A DNA stretch of 64,000 nt. Origin: Ensifer sesbaniae. Lineage in GTDB: Bacteria > Pseudomonadota > Alphaproteobacteria > Rhizobiales > Rhizobiaceae. The stretch is taken from contig NZ_JABEKU010000002.1 in NCBI RefSeq assembly GCF_013283665.1, positions 1,920,863-1,984,862 on the forward strand. Direction: 5' to 3'. Position 1 is the first letter of the stretch. Every line of letters begins with the position of its first letter. Below, piece by piece: positions 24,964 to 34,391 of this stretch. Both the position numbers and the translations under genes were made by a program. Under the pieces are notes generated by a model. The model searched no databases, was not told where the DNA came from, and was given only the letters and a program-made list of their open reading frames with translations.

Positions 24964-25653
24964 CTATGCGGCACGGGCCGCAGCTTGCGCTATCAATTCC
25001 TCGTCCTTGGCCACGCCCCGCTTGAAAGCGTCCCTGTTCACCAGTTTTCCGATATAGTCGAGAAACGTCTGACGCGGAGGTAGGGTCTGGAGGCCGAGGC
25101 CCCAGCCGAGATGCGAGCCGATATAGATGTCTGCAGCTGTGAATCGATCGCCTGCGATGAAAGGATGCGCCTGGACCGCGCGTTCCAGTTCATCCAGCGT
25201 CCGCTCATAGCTGCCGTAGCCGAAGAAGAACTCCTGCTCCGGTGCTGGCACGAATTTGGCGCGGTGATTGGTGACGGCCTGTTCGATCGGACCGGCGGCG
25301 AAGAACATCCAGCGATAATAATCGGCACGCTCTTCCGCGGTAGGCGCCAGACCGGCTTGCGGAAAGGTTTCTGCGAGATAGGCGATGATTGCGCCGCTTT
25401 CGGCCACGGCGTGGCCGTCATGCACGATCGCAGGCACCTTGCCCATGGGATTGACCTGCGTGAAGAAGCGGACTCGCTCGTCATTGGGATCGCCAGACAC
25501 CGGTCGTTCAAGAGCCGCCCCGCCCCACGCGTCGAATGCGCTGGTCTTCTGGTAATCGATGACCACCGTCTCGTAGGGCTGGCCGATTTCCTCCAGCATC
25601 CAGCGTACAATGCGGCCGCGGGAATTGGGATTGGTGTAAAATGTGAGCGTCAC
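24964..25653 (-). CDS. Glutathione S-transferase family protein
   Basis: A cytosolic GST of about 229 residues. The thioredoxin-like N-terminal domain starts LTFYTNPNSRGRIVRWMLEE and has the cis-proline region NPMGKVPAIVHDG and the glutathione-binding AESGAIIAYLAE. The C-terminal helical domain contains FIAGDRFTAADIYIGSHLGW, with the capping-box aspartate. The GTG at 25653, seven bases after AGGAGA, is a better start than the TTG two codons upstream. It is divergent from an AraC-type regulator. The substrate is unknown. Confidence 0.92.
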   Translation of the reverse strand: MTLTFYTNPNSRGRIVRWMLEEIGQPYETVVIDYQKTSAFDAWGGAALERPVSGDPNDERVRFFTQVNPMGKVPAIVHDGHAVAESGAIIAYLAETFPQAGLAPTAEERADYYRWMFFAAGPIEQAVTNHRAKFVPAPEQEFFFGYGSYERTLDELERAVQAHPFIAGDRFTAADIYIGSHLGWGLGLQTLPPRQTFLDYIGKLVNRDAFKRGVAKDEELIAQAAARAA

Positions 25654-26037
25654 GTTCAAATCTCCTGATTGATGGCTGTTCCGGATCGGCTCCCTTGCTT
25701 GTGATGTTGCAGGGCTGCCGGGTCGACATTTCGCTGTTGCCGGGTGCAGTGTTCAACACCGGCACCACAAGAGCAGAAGATAAGGACAGAACGCAGTGCG
25801 CGCACTAGCAGACGGCGCCAACGGACTTGCGAAAAGCGCCAAAAGCGCTACCGTATACGCCAGCCAGTGTGTAGCACTTGCGCCGTCCGTACGCCGGGCG
25901 CTAGCCCCGAGATGTGCCTTGAAAAGCGCAATTGCCGCGGTGTGATTTGGCCGATGGCGTCATGCCGCCGCAGGGCAAGGCATGCCGTAGGCCATTCCGC
26001 CACCTGCGATCTCCAACTGGAGTAAAGAGAGATAGCC
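25654..26037. other. Divergent intergenic region between GST and AraC-type regulator
   Basis: These 384 bases probably hold the promoters of both genes. Two short GCGC-flanked repeats (GAAAAGCGC at about 25830 and 25920, the first followed by CAAAAGCGC) are the only structure I see. No gene is supported. Confidence 0.4.
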
Positions 26038-27072
26038 ATGACCAAAGTGCCTTCTGACCGATGCAAATTGCCGAGGCCATTCTGGCAATCGCTAGAACAA
26101 CTGGGACTGCGGCCTTCAGCGGTCCTGCGACATGCCAGGCTTCCTGCGACGCTTCATCTCGACAATTCCGCCGTCATCAGCACGACACAGTTTTTCGCAA
26201 TCTGGAATGCCATAGAGGCGCTCTCCGAGGACCCCGCCTTCAGCATCAGGATGGTGAGCGAGACCAGCACCGCCAATCACAAGCTTGCATTTCTGGTGGC
26301 GTCCTACGCTGCCGACTTTCGGGACGGCATGGCGCGGATCGCCCGCTTCAACCGCCTGTGCAGCCCTGACCGCCTTTGTTTCGAGGAGCGCGACGGCAAA
26401 GTGGCCGTGACGATCGAGTGGCCTGGGGGCACCGAACCGGAGCCGCCGCTGTCGGTGGACGCAAGCTTTGCCCTTTTGCTGGAACTCGGCCGACGCGGCA
26501 CTGGCCGTCACCTGCGGCCAATCTCGGTGGAATTGCGGCGGCCAAATCCCGGAACGGACAAGCACGGCATTTTCTTCGATTGTCCGATCCATTTCGGGGC
26601 GAAACGTGATCGCATGGTGCTGAATGCGCCGGACCTCGACCTGCCATTTCCTGGGCACAACCCCGAACTGCTCCTGATGCTAACCCCCGCGCTGGCAAAC
26701 GCAGTGCGTGAGATTGAGGCGCGGGCCACACTCGGTGACCTAGTAAAAGGCGCATTGAAGCGCGCCATGGCCAGTGGGCGCCCGGACGTTGGAGCCGTGG
26801 CGCACGAACTGGGGCTGAGCGAGCGCACCCTCCAGCGGCGTATTACCGCGGAAGGCACGACATTCCGTGCTCTTCTGACCGAAGCCAGACAGGAACTCGG
26901 TTCCCAGCTTCTCTCCGATCCCTCGATTGACATAGAGGAAGTGGCCTTCCTGCTCGGATACCAGGACACCAATTCGTTCTATCGTGCGTTCCGTGAGTGG
27001 GAAAACATGACGCCCGGCCAGTGGCGTCGGATCATGTCCCCATCGACAATGGCTGTTTCGGACGACAGTTAA
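26038..27072 (+). CDS. AraC-family transcriptional regulator
   Basis: A 344-residue regulator. The N-terminal ~210 residues form the arabinose-binding-type sensor domain found in OruR/ArgR-like AraC proteins (FFAIWNAIEALSEDPAFSIR, then FLVASYAADFRDGMARIARF). The C-terminal ~100 residues carry two helix-turn-helix units, the first in VAHELGLSERTLQRRI and the second in IEEVAFLLGYQDTNSFYRAF, ending with the usual TPGQWRR. A GGAG lies 18 bases before the ATG and an AGAGA tract nearer. It is divergent from the GST gene, which it may control. Confidence 0.9.
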   Translation: MTKVPSDRCKLPRPFWQSLEQLGLRPSAVLRHARLPATLHLDNSAVISTTQFFAIWNAIEALSEDPAFSIRMVSETSTANHKLAFLVASYAADFRDGMARIARFNRLCSPDRLCFEERDGKVAVTIEWPGGTEPEPPLSVDASFALLLELGRRGTGRHLRPISVELRRPNPGTDKHGIFFDCPIHFGAKRDRMVLNAPDLDLPFPGHNPELLLMLTPALANAVREIEARATLGDLVKGALKRAMASGRPDVGAVAHELGLSERTLQRRITAEGTTFRALLTEARQELGSQLLSDPSIDIEEVAFLLGYQDTNSFYRAFREWENMTPGQWRRIMSPSTMAVSDDS

Positions 27073-27159
27073 GCAGAGATCAGCCGCTCGATCGAACTGC
27101 TAAAACGGAAACATTCTCCCCAATAGGTGCGGCCCCGCGGAGTGCGGGGTCGCCCTCGG

Positions 27160-27792
27160 TCAAATCTCTGTATGCTCCGCTAGTTCTAGCGCATCCTCGA
27201 TGTCCACACCAAGGTACCTGACTGTGTTCTCGATCTTGGTATGTCCGAGCAGGATCTGGATTGCACGAAGATTGCCCGTCGCTTTGTAGATCATCGCGGC
27301 CTTCGTGCGTCGAAGCGAGTGTGTGCCGTAGTCTTCGCGTCTTAGCCCAATTGCAGTCACCCACTCATCGACCAATCGGGCATACTGGCGAGTGCTGAGA
27401 TGATCGGCATGATCAACTCGACTGGGAAAGGCGTAGTCGTCAATTGTTCCGCCTCTCCGTTCAAGCCATGCAAGCAGGCTTGCCCTGACTTCGGCCGTGA
27501 TCTCGAACTGTACGGGACGACCGGTCTTTTGCTGGACGACCATGGCGCGGCTTCGAATTTCTTGACCTGTGACGAGGGTTCCGATTTTTATCTTAACAAG
27601 ATCGCAGCCTCGGAGCTTACTGTCGATTGCGAGATCAAACAGCGCGCGATCTCTCATGCGTCTTTCCCGATCGAGGAAGAAGCGGATCGCCCAAATCTGT
27701 CGCTGCTTTAAAGGCCACTTGACGCCGACCTTTCGGCCCGCGTTCCAAGCCGGTCGTCCCAGTGCGTTTGGATCATATTGTGCAACACCCAT
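27160..27792 (-). CDS. Short tyrosine recombinase/integrase
   Basis: A 210-residue site-specific recombinase made almost only of the catalytic domain. The catalytic set is complete: Arg in SKLRGCDL, Lys in VQQKTGRPV, HxxR in THSLRRTKA, His in LLGHTKIENT and the nucleophile Tyr in VRYLG. The ATG at 27792 has an AAGGAG ribosome binding site; the open frame upstream is not needed. It lacks the N-terminal core-binding arm of phage integrases. No partner excision gene, cargo or att-site repeat is visible, so it may be a solitary mobile integrase gene or a remnant of an island. Confidence 0.88.
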   Translation of the reverse strand: MGVAQYDPNALGRPAWNAGRKVGVKWPLKQRQIWAIRFFLDRERRMRDRALFDLAIDSKLRGCDLVKIKIGTLVTGQEIRSRAMVVQQKTGRPVQFEITAEVRASLLAWLERRGGTIDDYAFPSRVDHADHLSTRQYARLVDEWVTAIGLRREDYGTHSLRRTKAAMIYKATGNLRAIQILLGHTKIENTVRYLGVDIEDALELAEHTEI

Positions 27793-28039
27793 TTTTGTTC
27801 TCCTTTGACCAAACTTGGCCGCGTGAAGAACTCGAGAGAACAGTGAGGGGGCCGATGGCAGACCGTCTGGTTTCGGTCCCAGTAATAAAATTAGCTGACA
27901 AACGCGCAGTGAGGCCACTATGAGCGCAGCGCTTCTGTAGTGCGAGATGGAGTTCTTGTGCTCCACCGACGCACGCACACCTTTTCAAGCGTCGACTCGA
28001 ACTGCGGGACGGGGCCGGGAGCCACGCCCCGCAGCCACT

Positions 28040-28170
28040 TCAGTTCGTGATGAACTCCAGAAGGTCGGCGTTCAGCACATCAGCGTTCACTGTCAGCATC
28101 CCGTGCGAGAAACCGGGATAGGTCTTCAGAGCCGTTTCGGCGGCAGGCTTCACCGGCTGCCGGATCGGCC
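28040..28170 (-). pseudogene. C-terminal relic of an alpha/beta hydrolase (chloroperoxidase/arylesterase type)
   Basis: The minus strand encodes TALKTYPGFSHGMLTVNADV and then LNADLLEFITN before a stop at 28040. This is the end of a non-heme chloroperoxidase-like alpha/beta hydrolase, including the catalytic His of SHGM. The preceding domains, with the nucleophile serine and the acid, are missing, and the frame upstream does not continue as a hydrolase. It is a third truncated C terminus in the window's accessory regions. Confidence 0.7.
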
Positions 28171-28297
28171 GGGGCCAGCATCTGCGCCATAGCATTCATC
28201 GCTGACATCACATGGCGTCCTGTGAGGTGAGGATGGCGAGGGCCGGCAAACGGATCGATTCCGACCCTCACCGGAATGCTCGCCATGCCGGCCCGGG

Positions 28298-28948
28298 TCA
28301 GCCTTCGCTCGGCACCGGCGTGTTGAGAAGCTGCTGCTCCCAAAGATACGCGATGCCGCTGCCGCCGAAGTGCTGGATGAGAATATCGGTCAGCTCCTCG
28401 ACATGCTCGGTGCGCGCCCAATCGCGTTGCCATTCGCCAGCGAGCGCCATCACGGTCATCACGTTCGCGCCGGCCGCGGCCATGCGCTGGATGGCAACTT
28501 CGTGAGACTCCTTCGAAATCCCGCCCGACGCGTCGGTGATCACGGTCACGTCCCAGCCTTCGCCGGCGGCCTGGATGACAGGCATTGCGACGCAGACCTC
28601 GGTCCACAGGCCGGCGATGATCAGTTGCTTGCGGCCGGTCGCCTTGACGACGTTCACCACATTCTCGTCCTGCCAGGTGTTCACCCAGGTGCGATCGATG
28701 ACTTCCTGGTCCGGAAATACGTCGGTGATCTGCTTAAAGAGAAGTCCACCGCGCGCCGCGATCACGCTGGTGAGAATGGTCGGAACATTGAAGGCTTTTG
28801 CTAGCTTCGCCAGCGCGGTCGTGTTGTTGACCACCATATGCGGATCGTGGCTGTTCAGGTTCGCGAGTTGATAAGGTTGGTGATCGATCAGAACGAGGAC
28901 CGAATCTTCGGGACGAAGAAGCGAATCGAGGCCGTTACGAGGGGTCAT
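28298..28948 (-). CDS. Isochorismatase-family (YcaC-like) hydrolase
   Basis: A 216-residue cysteine hydrolase. The catalytic aspartate is in VLVLIDHQPYQ and the nucleophile cysteine in GLWTEVCVAMPVIQAAGEG; the region RTWVNTWQDENV carries the expected middle part. YcaC-like members are octameric hydrolases with no fixed substrate. ATG 28948 is chosen; a TTG immediately upstream extends it by one codon. It is divergent from a LysR regulator 154 bases away, a classic regulator-target arrangement. Confidence 0.9.
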   Translation of the reverse strand: MTPRNGLDSLLRPEDSVLVLIDHQPYQLANLNSHDPHMVVNNTTALAKLAKAFNVPTILTSVIAARGGLLFKQITDVFPDQEVIDRTWVNTWQDENVVNVVKATGRKQLIIAGLWTEVCVAMPVIQAAGEGWDVTVITDASGGISKESHEVAIQRMAAAGANVMTVMALAGEWQRDWARTEHVEELTDILIQHFGGSGIAYLWEQQLLNTPVPSEG

Positions 28949-29102
28949 CAAGACTTCCTTTCTCTGCCGCTATGGACGGCGATCGGTTCACGGGAGACAT
29001 GCGCCAGCGGGCGACGTTGCCTGGACGCAATTTGCTGTTCCTTTTGGTGGTGCGGTAGTGCCATAGTCGGGCAAGCTGTGTCGCGAAATAAGGAACGCCG
29101 GA

Positions 29103-29996
29103 ATGGACATCGAAGACCTACAGACATTCGTCGCAGTGGCCGATGCCGGGGGCGTATCGGCCGCCGCGCGCCGGCTTGGCGTCTCCAAATCGATCGTCAG
29201 CCGGCGACTCTTCCGGGTCGAAGCGGAGCTTGGCGTCCAGCTTCTTGCACGAACGACCCGCGGCGCCGCGCTCACGGAAGCGGGAATCACGTTCAGGGAC
29301 CATGCGGCCAGAGCCAGCGCCGAGATCGACACCGCCAAGGAAACGATCCTCCCCACCGGTGAGTTGCGCGGCCGCCTGAGGGTTGCCATGCCGCTTACGT
29401 TCGGCCCGACCCACTTCGCTCCCGTGCTTGCGGACATGGCGCGCCAGCACCCGCAGCTTCACATCCATACCTCCTACAGCGATCGCTTCGTCGATCTCAT
29501 CGCAGAGGGTTTTGATTGCGCGATTCGGGGTGCCTACCTCCAAGACTCAAACCTGATCGCGAAGCGCGTCGGGCCGATCCATGGAAAGCTTGTCGCCAGC
29601 CCGGATTACATCAAAGCGCACGGGTCACCTGAGACCCTGGACGAACTCGTCACTCATCAGGCCCTCATGCAGGGAACGGAAGCCTGGCAGTTCATGGATG
29701 GCGACAAGATCGTCACGGTTCAGCCGCAGGGCAGGTTCAAGGCCGACAGCGCTACGGCGCTTGCCGCTGCGGCGGCGGCAGGTCTCGGCATCGCCTGGCT
29801 CCCCGATTGCATCACATATGAATATGTGGCCTCCGGCGCTCTGGTCCCGATCATGACACGCTATCCGGTCCCTCCGGGGGCGGCGTATGTCGTCCGCCCG
29901 CCGGGTCAGCATCCCACGCGGAAAGTGCGTGTGCTTACCGAAATGCTGACTGAGTACTTCAAACGGAACCCGGACGTTTGGGGTCTCGACCGTTAA
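29103..29996 (+). CDS. LysR-family transcriptional regulator
   Basis: A 297-residue regulator with the N-terminal winged helix (MDIEDLQTFVAVADAGGVSA, then ARRLGVSKSIVSRRL) and a C-terminal periplasmic-binding-protein-like effector domain (LRGRLRVAMPLTFGPTHFAP onwards). It belongs to the CrgA-like subgroup that often controls a divergent oxidoreductase or hydrolase. Here the divergent neighbour is the isochorismatase-like gene, its probable target. The effector is unknown. Confidence 0.92.
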   Translation: MDIEDLQTFVAVADAGGVSAAARRLGVSKSIVSRRLFRVEAELGVQLLARTTRGAALTEAGITFRDHAARASAEIDTAKETILPTGELRGRLRVAMPLTFGPTHFAPVLADMARQHPQLHIHTSYSDRFVDLIAEGFDCAIRGAYLQDSNLIAKRVGPIHGKLVASPDYIKAHGSPETLDELVTHQALMQGTEAWQFMDGDKIVTVQPQGRFKADSATALAAAAAAGLGIAWLPDCITYEYVASGALVPIMTRYPVPPGAAYVVRPPGQHPTRKVRVLTEMLTEYFKRNPDVWGLDR

Positions 29997-30344
29997 AAAA
30001 CGAACGGGGCGAAGACTTATCAAAGAATTGCGTTCGACGGTCGCTCTACTGCGAGCCGCCGAGCGTGACGACATTGCCCACACGTTCCACTTACTGCGAC
30101 ACAGCTTTCGCTGGGCTCCGGACCTGAGGCTGCCTTCTTATGCAATGGTTGACTGGCCGTTTTCGGGACGAAACCCAATCGACCTCAACGACTGGCGTGG
30201 GGGCGCACACCGGCCGAGGTCGGTGCTCGCGTTCGGCCGAGCTGGTCAAGCGCGAGTGTGCCTCAGTTGTCTTTTCGACCTCGCGAGATGCGGCCGCCGC
30301 TGGCGACGGTGAGTTCACCAGGATGACGTGCGTTAAAGAACCCC
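29997..30344. other. Intergenic stretch without recognisable gene
   Basis: These 348 bases between convergent genes contain no motif-bearing frame. No T-run terminator is evident. Confidence 0.45.
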
Positions 30345-31007
30345 TCAATCTGCCTGCATGTAATCCGCCACGCTGTAGCAATGGCTCGCCTGATAGGCGT
30401 TCCGCCCGCGGTTCATGTGCGTCAGGTTGAACGTGCGAATGGCGCGCACCACGCGGCGGCTCCCGAGGAGTTTGCGGATCGAGACAGAGCCGCGCACATT
30501 GATGCCGAAAATGTCCGCACCACGCGGGAAGAAATAACTGACGTCCTCTGGCATCGCGACGCTTTGCTCGAGAAAGGGTTCGTCCACCCGGCTCGGCGTT
30601 GCTGAACGATCTGTAGTGAAATCCGAAAGATGCACGATGAATCTGGCGCGGATATCCTCGCCTTGAGCATAGAGCGTGAAAAGCTCCATCCAGCTCGCAT
30701 TGACGCGTATGAGCGGCTTGTCCGAGGTCGACGGCAGACAGGAAACCGACCAGTAGTAGCGCTCGGTCTTGCGCAGCAAGGGAATGCAGTTTGGACCGTA
30801 TAGCCCGAGAATCTCCAGCACTTCCCCCGCTTGCGGGCGACTAAGTAGCTTCTCAAATCGAGCGACATATTTGAAGCGCTGTTCCAGGGACCCTGAGCGG
30901 TCGCCCGCGTCCGGCAAGTCGATCTTGCCCGCTATCCAATCGCGCTGCTGCTCAAGATCAAGGAATTGCCGCACACCGGTGGTTCTGGGGCGAGAAGGCG
31001 TGTCCAT
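30345..31007 (-). CDS. Hypothetical protein, 220 residues
   Basis: I do not recognise this family. The frame is open, codon use is like that of its neighbours, and the ATG at 31007 is preferred to a GTG three codons upstream. The protein has no signal peptide or membrane span. It is mixed alpha/beta, with a repeated pattern of aromatic and arginine residues (TERYYWSVSCLP, SVSIRKLLGSRRVVRAIRTF) and a C terminus with several histidines and tyrosines (THMNRGRNAYQASHCYSVAD). It stands alone between two gene-free stretches. Confidence 0.6.
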   Translation of the reverse strand: MDTPSRPRTTGVRQFLDLEQQRDWIAGKIDLPDAGDRSGSLEQRFKYVARFEKLLSRPQAGEVLEILGLYGPNCIPLLRKTERYYWSVSCLPSTSDKPLIRVNASWMELFTLYAQGEDIRARFIVHLSDFTTDRSATPSRVDEPFLEQSVAMPEDVSYFFPRGADIFGINVRGSVSIRKLLGSRRVVRAIRTFNLTHMNRGRNAYQASHCYSVADYMQAD

Positions 31008-31564
31008 GTCAGGCACCCTGCGAAATTCGTGTGCTCGTCATCGGCCGACTCCTGTGTAGTCGCTTGGGCGGTTGCGATTCTAAGCATCGCGCCCAATGCG
31101 CCTCCGAATGATACGTCGCGGACGGAGAATTTGGAACGGCTGCGCGACCACGAGGAGAAAGTCGCCTCACCGTTCGCTGCCTTCGCAACGGCTTGACTTC
31201 AAGGCTGATGTTGCCGGCTCTGCGGAGCGGCCGCTTCTGGGATCAGAGTTCGATCTACACGATGGCCGCAATGGTGAAGGTTTTTCGATGCGGGCCGCTG
31301 CGTGAGGGTGGCGGCTGGGCCTGCGTCGGCCCGCGTTGAAAAACCTCCCAAGGAGGAAGCCGCGGGGGCTGGGTGGAAGGCGGAAGTTGGCGCGCAAGTT
31401 GCTGAGCGACGCAATGCGCGCCAAAAAGCCAATGCTGCGAAAAGAGCGGAATCGCCCTCGTTATCCAAGAATCGCTCAAGATATCCTGCAGCCGTTTCGG
31501 CTCCCATTCAGAGCCTAATCGTTGAGACACGCGAGGACATGGCCAGCTCAAGAGCCCGTTCATG
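31008..31564. other. Intergenic stretch without recognisable gene
   Basis: In 557 bases several 60-180 codon frames overlap on both strands; the longest (31302-31847, plus) runs into the opposite strand of the hydrolase-OsmC gene and has low-complexity Ala/Arg/Lys composition. None shows a family motif. It may be decayed DNA. Confidence 0.4.
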
Positions 31565-32815
31565 CTATCGCCCCGTCATTCGGGGCCCTGATTTCACGAC
31601 GGTTTTTATCTTCGCCACGGCTTCGAGCGTGCGATGGACCGGGCATTTGCCGGCAATTTCGACGATCTTGCCGCGAAGCTCCTCCGATACCTCGCCGTCG
31701 ACGGAGATGACGCGCTCGAAATGGTCGATCCTGGCGCTGCCGCTGCGCTCCGACTCTGTGCATTCCTCGCAGTCCTTGGCGTGGATCTTGGCATGTGAGA
31801 CGTCGACGCCGATGCGGCCGAGCGCGAGCCCCTTGTGCTCGGCATAGAGGCGCAGCGTCATCGAGGTGCAGGCGCCAAGCGCGATCGACAGGAAATCATA
31901 GGGTGACGGGCCGGAATCGAGACCGCCCACGGTTTCGGGTTCGTCGGCGAAAAGCCGATGGCCGCCGGCCTGAACCGCGTTCTGGAACTTGCCTTCGCCC
32001 GTCTCCATCACCCTGACATGTTCGATTGGCTGCGTGCCCTGCGGCGTGTCGGCGGCGAGATAGCGCGTCAGCCATCCCGAAATGATCCGGCCGGCGAAGG
32101 CTGCGTCCTCAGGGTCGGTGAGCAGGTGGTCGGCCTTGTCCAGCGAAACGAAGCTCTTGGGATGCTTGGCCGCGAGGAAGATTTCGGTGGCGTTCTCGAT
32201 CCCGACCGTCTGGTCCAGCGGCGCGTGAAGGACGAGGAGCGGCTTTTTCAGGCTGGCAACGGCATCCTTGATGCGCTGCCCGCGCGCGTCTTCGACGAAT
32301 TGCTTTTTTATAAGGAACGTGCGCCCGGCAAGATCGACATCTGCCTCGCCGCTCCTCTCGATCTCCTCAAGGCTCGTTCCGAAGTTCTTCAACACGTGGC
32401 CGACATCGGCCGGCGCGCCGATGGTGGCCACGGCGCGCACTTCGGGAATGTCCCCGGCGACGGCGAGAACCGCTGCACCGCCGAGCGAGTGGCCGATCAG
32501 CAACGACGGTGCCTCATAGTGTTGGCGCAGATAGTCGGCGGCCGAAAGCAGGTCGGCGACATTGGACGAGAAGTTTGTCGAGGCGAATTCGCCCTCGCTC
32601 GATCCTAATCCCGTGAAATCGAACCGCAGGACGGCGATGCCTTCGCGCGCAAGCTCGGCCGCAACGCGGCGCGCCGACGCCAGATCCTTGGAACAGGTGA
32701 AGCAATGGGCAAATATTGCGTAGGCACGTAATGGCCCGTTGGGCAGATCGAGGCGGGCGGCAAGGATTGCGCCGGAATGACCGGGAAATTGGAGCCGTTG
32801 CGTGTTGAAAGACAT
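31565..32815 (-). CDS. Bifunctional alpha/beta hydrolase-OsmC fusion protein
   Basis: A 416-residue fusion. Residues 1-260 are an alpha/beta hydrolase with nucleophile elbow IGHSLGGAA, acid near LHAPLDQTVG and catalytic His in KADHLL. Residues about 275-416 are an OsmC/YhfA-type peroxiredoxin-like domain with two reactive cysteines, one in ALGACTSMTLRLYA and one in AGKCPVHRTLEA. Such fusions are common in alphaproteobacteria and probably link detoxification of organic hydroperoxides with an esterase. ATG 32815 has an AAGGAG ribosome binding site; the upstream in-frame start at 32848 does not. Confidence 0.92.
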   Translation of the reverse strand: MSFNTQRLQFPGHSGAILAARLDLPNGPLRAYAIFAHCFTCSKDLASARRVAAELAREGIAVLRFDFTGLGSSEGEFASTNFSSNVADLLSAADYLRQHYEAPSLLIGHSLGGAAVLAVAGDIPEVRAVATIGAPADVGHVLKNFGTSLEEIERSGEADVDLAGRTFLIKKQFVEDARGQRIKDAVASLKKPLLVLHAPLDQTVGIENATEIFLAAKHPKSFVSLDKADHLLTDPEDAAFAGRIISGWLTRYLAADTPQGTQPIEHVRVMETGEGKFQNAVQAGGHRLFADEPETVGGLDSGPSPYDFLSIALGACTSMTLRLYAEHKGLALGRIGVDVSHAKIHAKDCEECTESERSGSARIDHFERVISVDGEVSEELRGKIVEIAGKCPVHRTLEAVAKIKTVVKSGPRMTGR

Positions 32816-33506
32816 GGTGCGCTCCTTTGCTGTGAAGGAAATGCTCATTCTACATCCCCAAGGGACCTACAACTTTGCGCGTCTTTTCAGGCGCCACCAT
32901 ACACGACGGCGCCTACCGTTGGACCCCGTGTGACAAGCAAGGGCATGGGAGTCGAAACGCGTCGATCGCAGCTTCCGAGGTAAGCTCTGGAAGTGGCGCA
33001 AACCTGCAGCTCGGCGCCATCTATGCATGTCCGCTTCTAGGATACCACCGTGCTCTGCTCAGTGTCCGACTTGAGGGCGCAATGCTGTCGTTTGCAGACC
33101 TAAGCGTGGACGCGCCTTACGGGCCGGACAGAACTGTGCTTCCAAGAGCCTTGCAAGCCTTGTTGCTGTGATGTTCGCCCTTTGGGCCACGAAGATCGGA
33201 TAATGTATCAAGTGGAAGCGCGTCACTTCCGTGTCCCGCTTCACAGCTCCACGTCGACATGAAGACTGAGGGCATTTCCGAAAGGACCTCGTCCCTTATC
33301 GAACTGCGTCGAACACGCCAGCCGTCATCCATAGTCCCTGGAATGATTGAGTGATTCTCCGAGAAGGAGGGCTATTTGCTCTGTCGCGCACCTCCGCTTC
33401 CCGCTTCCCGCCAGGCTGCCAATCGACGATTGTACCGACAAAACGAGCGTGTGTCGGCGAAACGCATAATTATTATGAGGCACGATGCGACACAGGCGGC
33501 CTGAAT
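32816..33506. other. Long intergenic stretch without supported gene
   Basis: These 691 bases hold only short frames. A segment near 33184-33223 resembles one near 15010-15050. Nothing else is recognisable. Confidence 0.4.
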
Positions 33507-34265
33507 TCAGGCGACGTATCCAGAAACGCCGTCCCATAACAATTTCAACGCTGTCACGACCAGAAGCCCGTAACAGGCGCGATAGACCTGGCGCTGGTCC
33601 AGCACCCCGTGCAGCCGCCAGCCCGACCACACCCCGATCGGAATGGTGAGGAGGCACAGCACCATCAGTTTCCAAGTCGCGGCCGATGGCTGCGCCAGGA
33701 GCAACCAGGGCACGAGCTTGGTCGCGTTGCCGACGGTAAAGAACAGGCTCGTGGTTCCCGCATAGATTTCCTTGCTGAGGCCGAGCGGCAGCAGATACAT
33801 CGCCAGCGGCGGCCCGCCCGAGTGGGCCACCATGGTGGTGATCCCCGAGGTGAAGCCGGCGGCAACGGCCTTTGGCCCCGAACGCGGATGAGGCGTCACC
33901 TCGGCGCCCCGGATCAGCCAGAGGCCGACAAAGGCGAGAGTAATCGCCGCCATCAAAATTGCGATGGCCCGATGATCGAGGGCTCGGAACACGAAATAAC
34001 CAATCCCGATACCGGTCACCAGCCCGGGAACAAGCAGCACAAGGTCCGGCTTCGACCAGGTTGAGGGCTTCCAGTAACGCAGTGCGTAGACGTCCATAGC
34101 GATGAACAACGGCGCGAGCAGACCGCCGGCCGCAACCGGATCCATCACGATCGACAGCAGCGGGACGCCGATGATGGCGAAGCCGCCGCCAAATGCGCCG
34201 CGCATGAAGCTGATCAGAAACACGCCGGCAAAGGCAACGAGAATGGTCGCAAGGGTCAGCTCCAT
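33507..34265 (-). CDS. TauE/SafE-family membrane exporter
   Basis: A 252-residue membrane protein with about eight spans. The family hallmark near the N terminus is FMRGAFGGGFAIIGVPLL, mirrored in the second half by GFTSGITTMVAHSGGPPLAM. TauE/SafE proteins are thought to export sulfite, sulfoacetate or other organosulfur anions. It is divergent from a MocR-type regulator whose start region carries a direct repeat, so sulfonate-related or amino-compound-related control is likely. Confidence 0.88.
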   Translation of the reverse strand: MELTLATILVAFAGVFLISFMRGAFGGGFAIIGVPLLSIVMDPVAAGGLLAPLFIAMDVYALRYWKPSTWSKPDLVLLVPGLVTGIGIGYFVFRALDHRAIAILMAAITLAFVGLWLIRGAEVTPHPRSGPKAVAAGFTSGITTMVAHSGGPPLAMYLLPLGLSKEIYAGTTSLFFTVGNATKLVPWLLLAQPSAATWKLMVLCLLTIPIGVWSGWRLHGVLDQRQVYRACYGLLVVTALKLLWDGVSGYVA

Positions 34266-34353
34266 GGCAATGGCTCCGCGTTAACGCCCGCGACGCTGAG
34301 CGTCTGCGTTTTCAATACAAATGGGTTGATAGGAGAAGAATGATCGCAGATAA

Positions 34354-34389
34354 TACTCGGTGCAATCGAAACATTGTACTCGGAGCAAT
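34354..34389. promoter_or_regulatory. Direct repeat TACTCGGWGCAAT, candidate MocR binding site
   Basis: TACTCGGTGCAAT (34354-34366) and TACTCGGAGCAAT (34377-34389) match at 12 of 13 positions with a 23-base period. The second copy ends two bases before the MocR ATG. MocR/GabR-type regulators typically bind direct repeats. The site lies between the divergent exporter and regulator genes and could control both. Confidence 0.6.
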
Positions 34390-34391
34390 AA

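Noticed and set aside
27793-27978. N-terminal extension of the integrase to 27978
   Set aside because: The ATG at 27792 has a strong AAGGAG site, and the extension has no resemblance to a core-binding domain.
28040-28200. The hydrolase tail as part of a functional small gene
   Set aside because: The nucleophile and most of the fold are absent and the upstream frame is broken.
31302-31847. Plus-strand open frame of 181 codons
   Set aside because: The first half is low complexity and the second half is antisense to the OsmC domain; no ribosome binding site.
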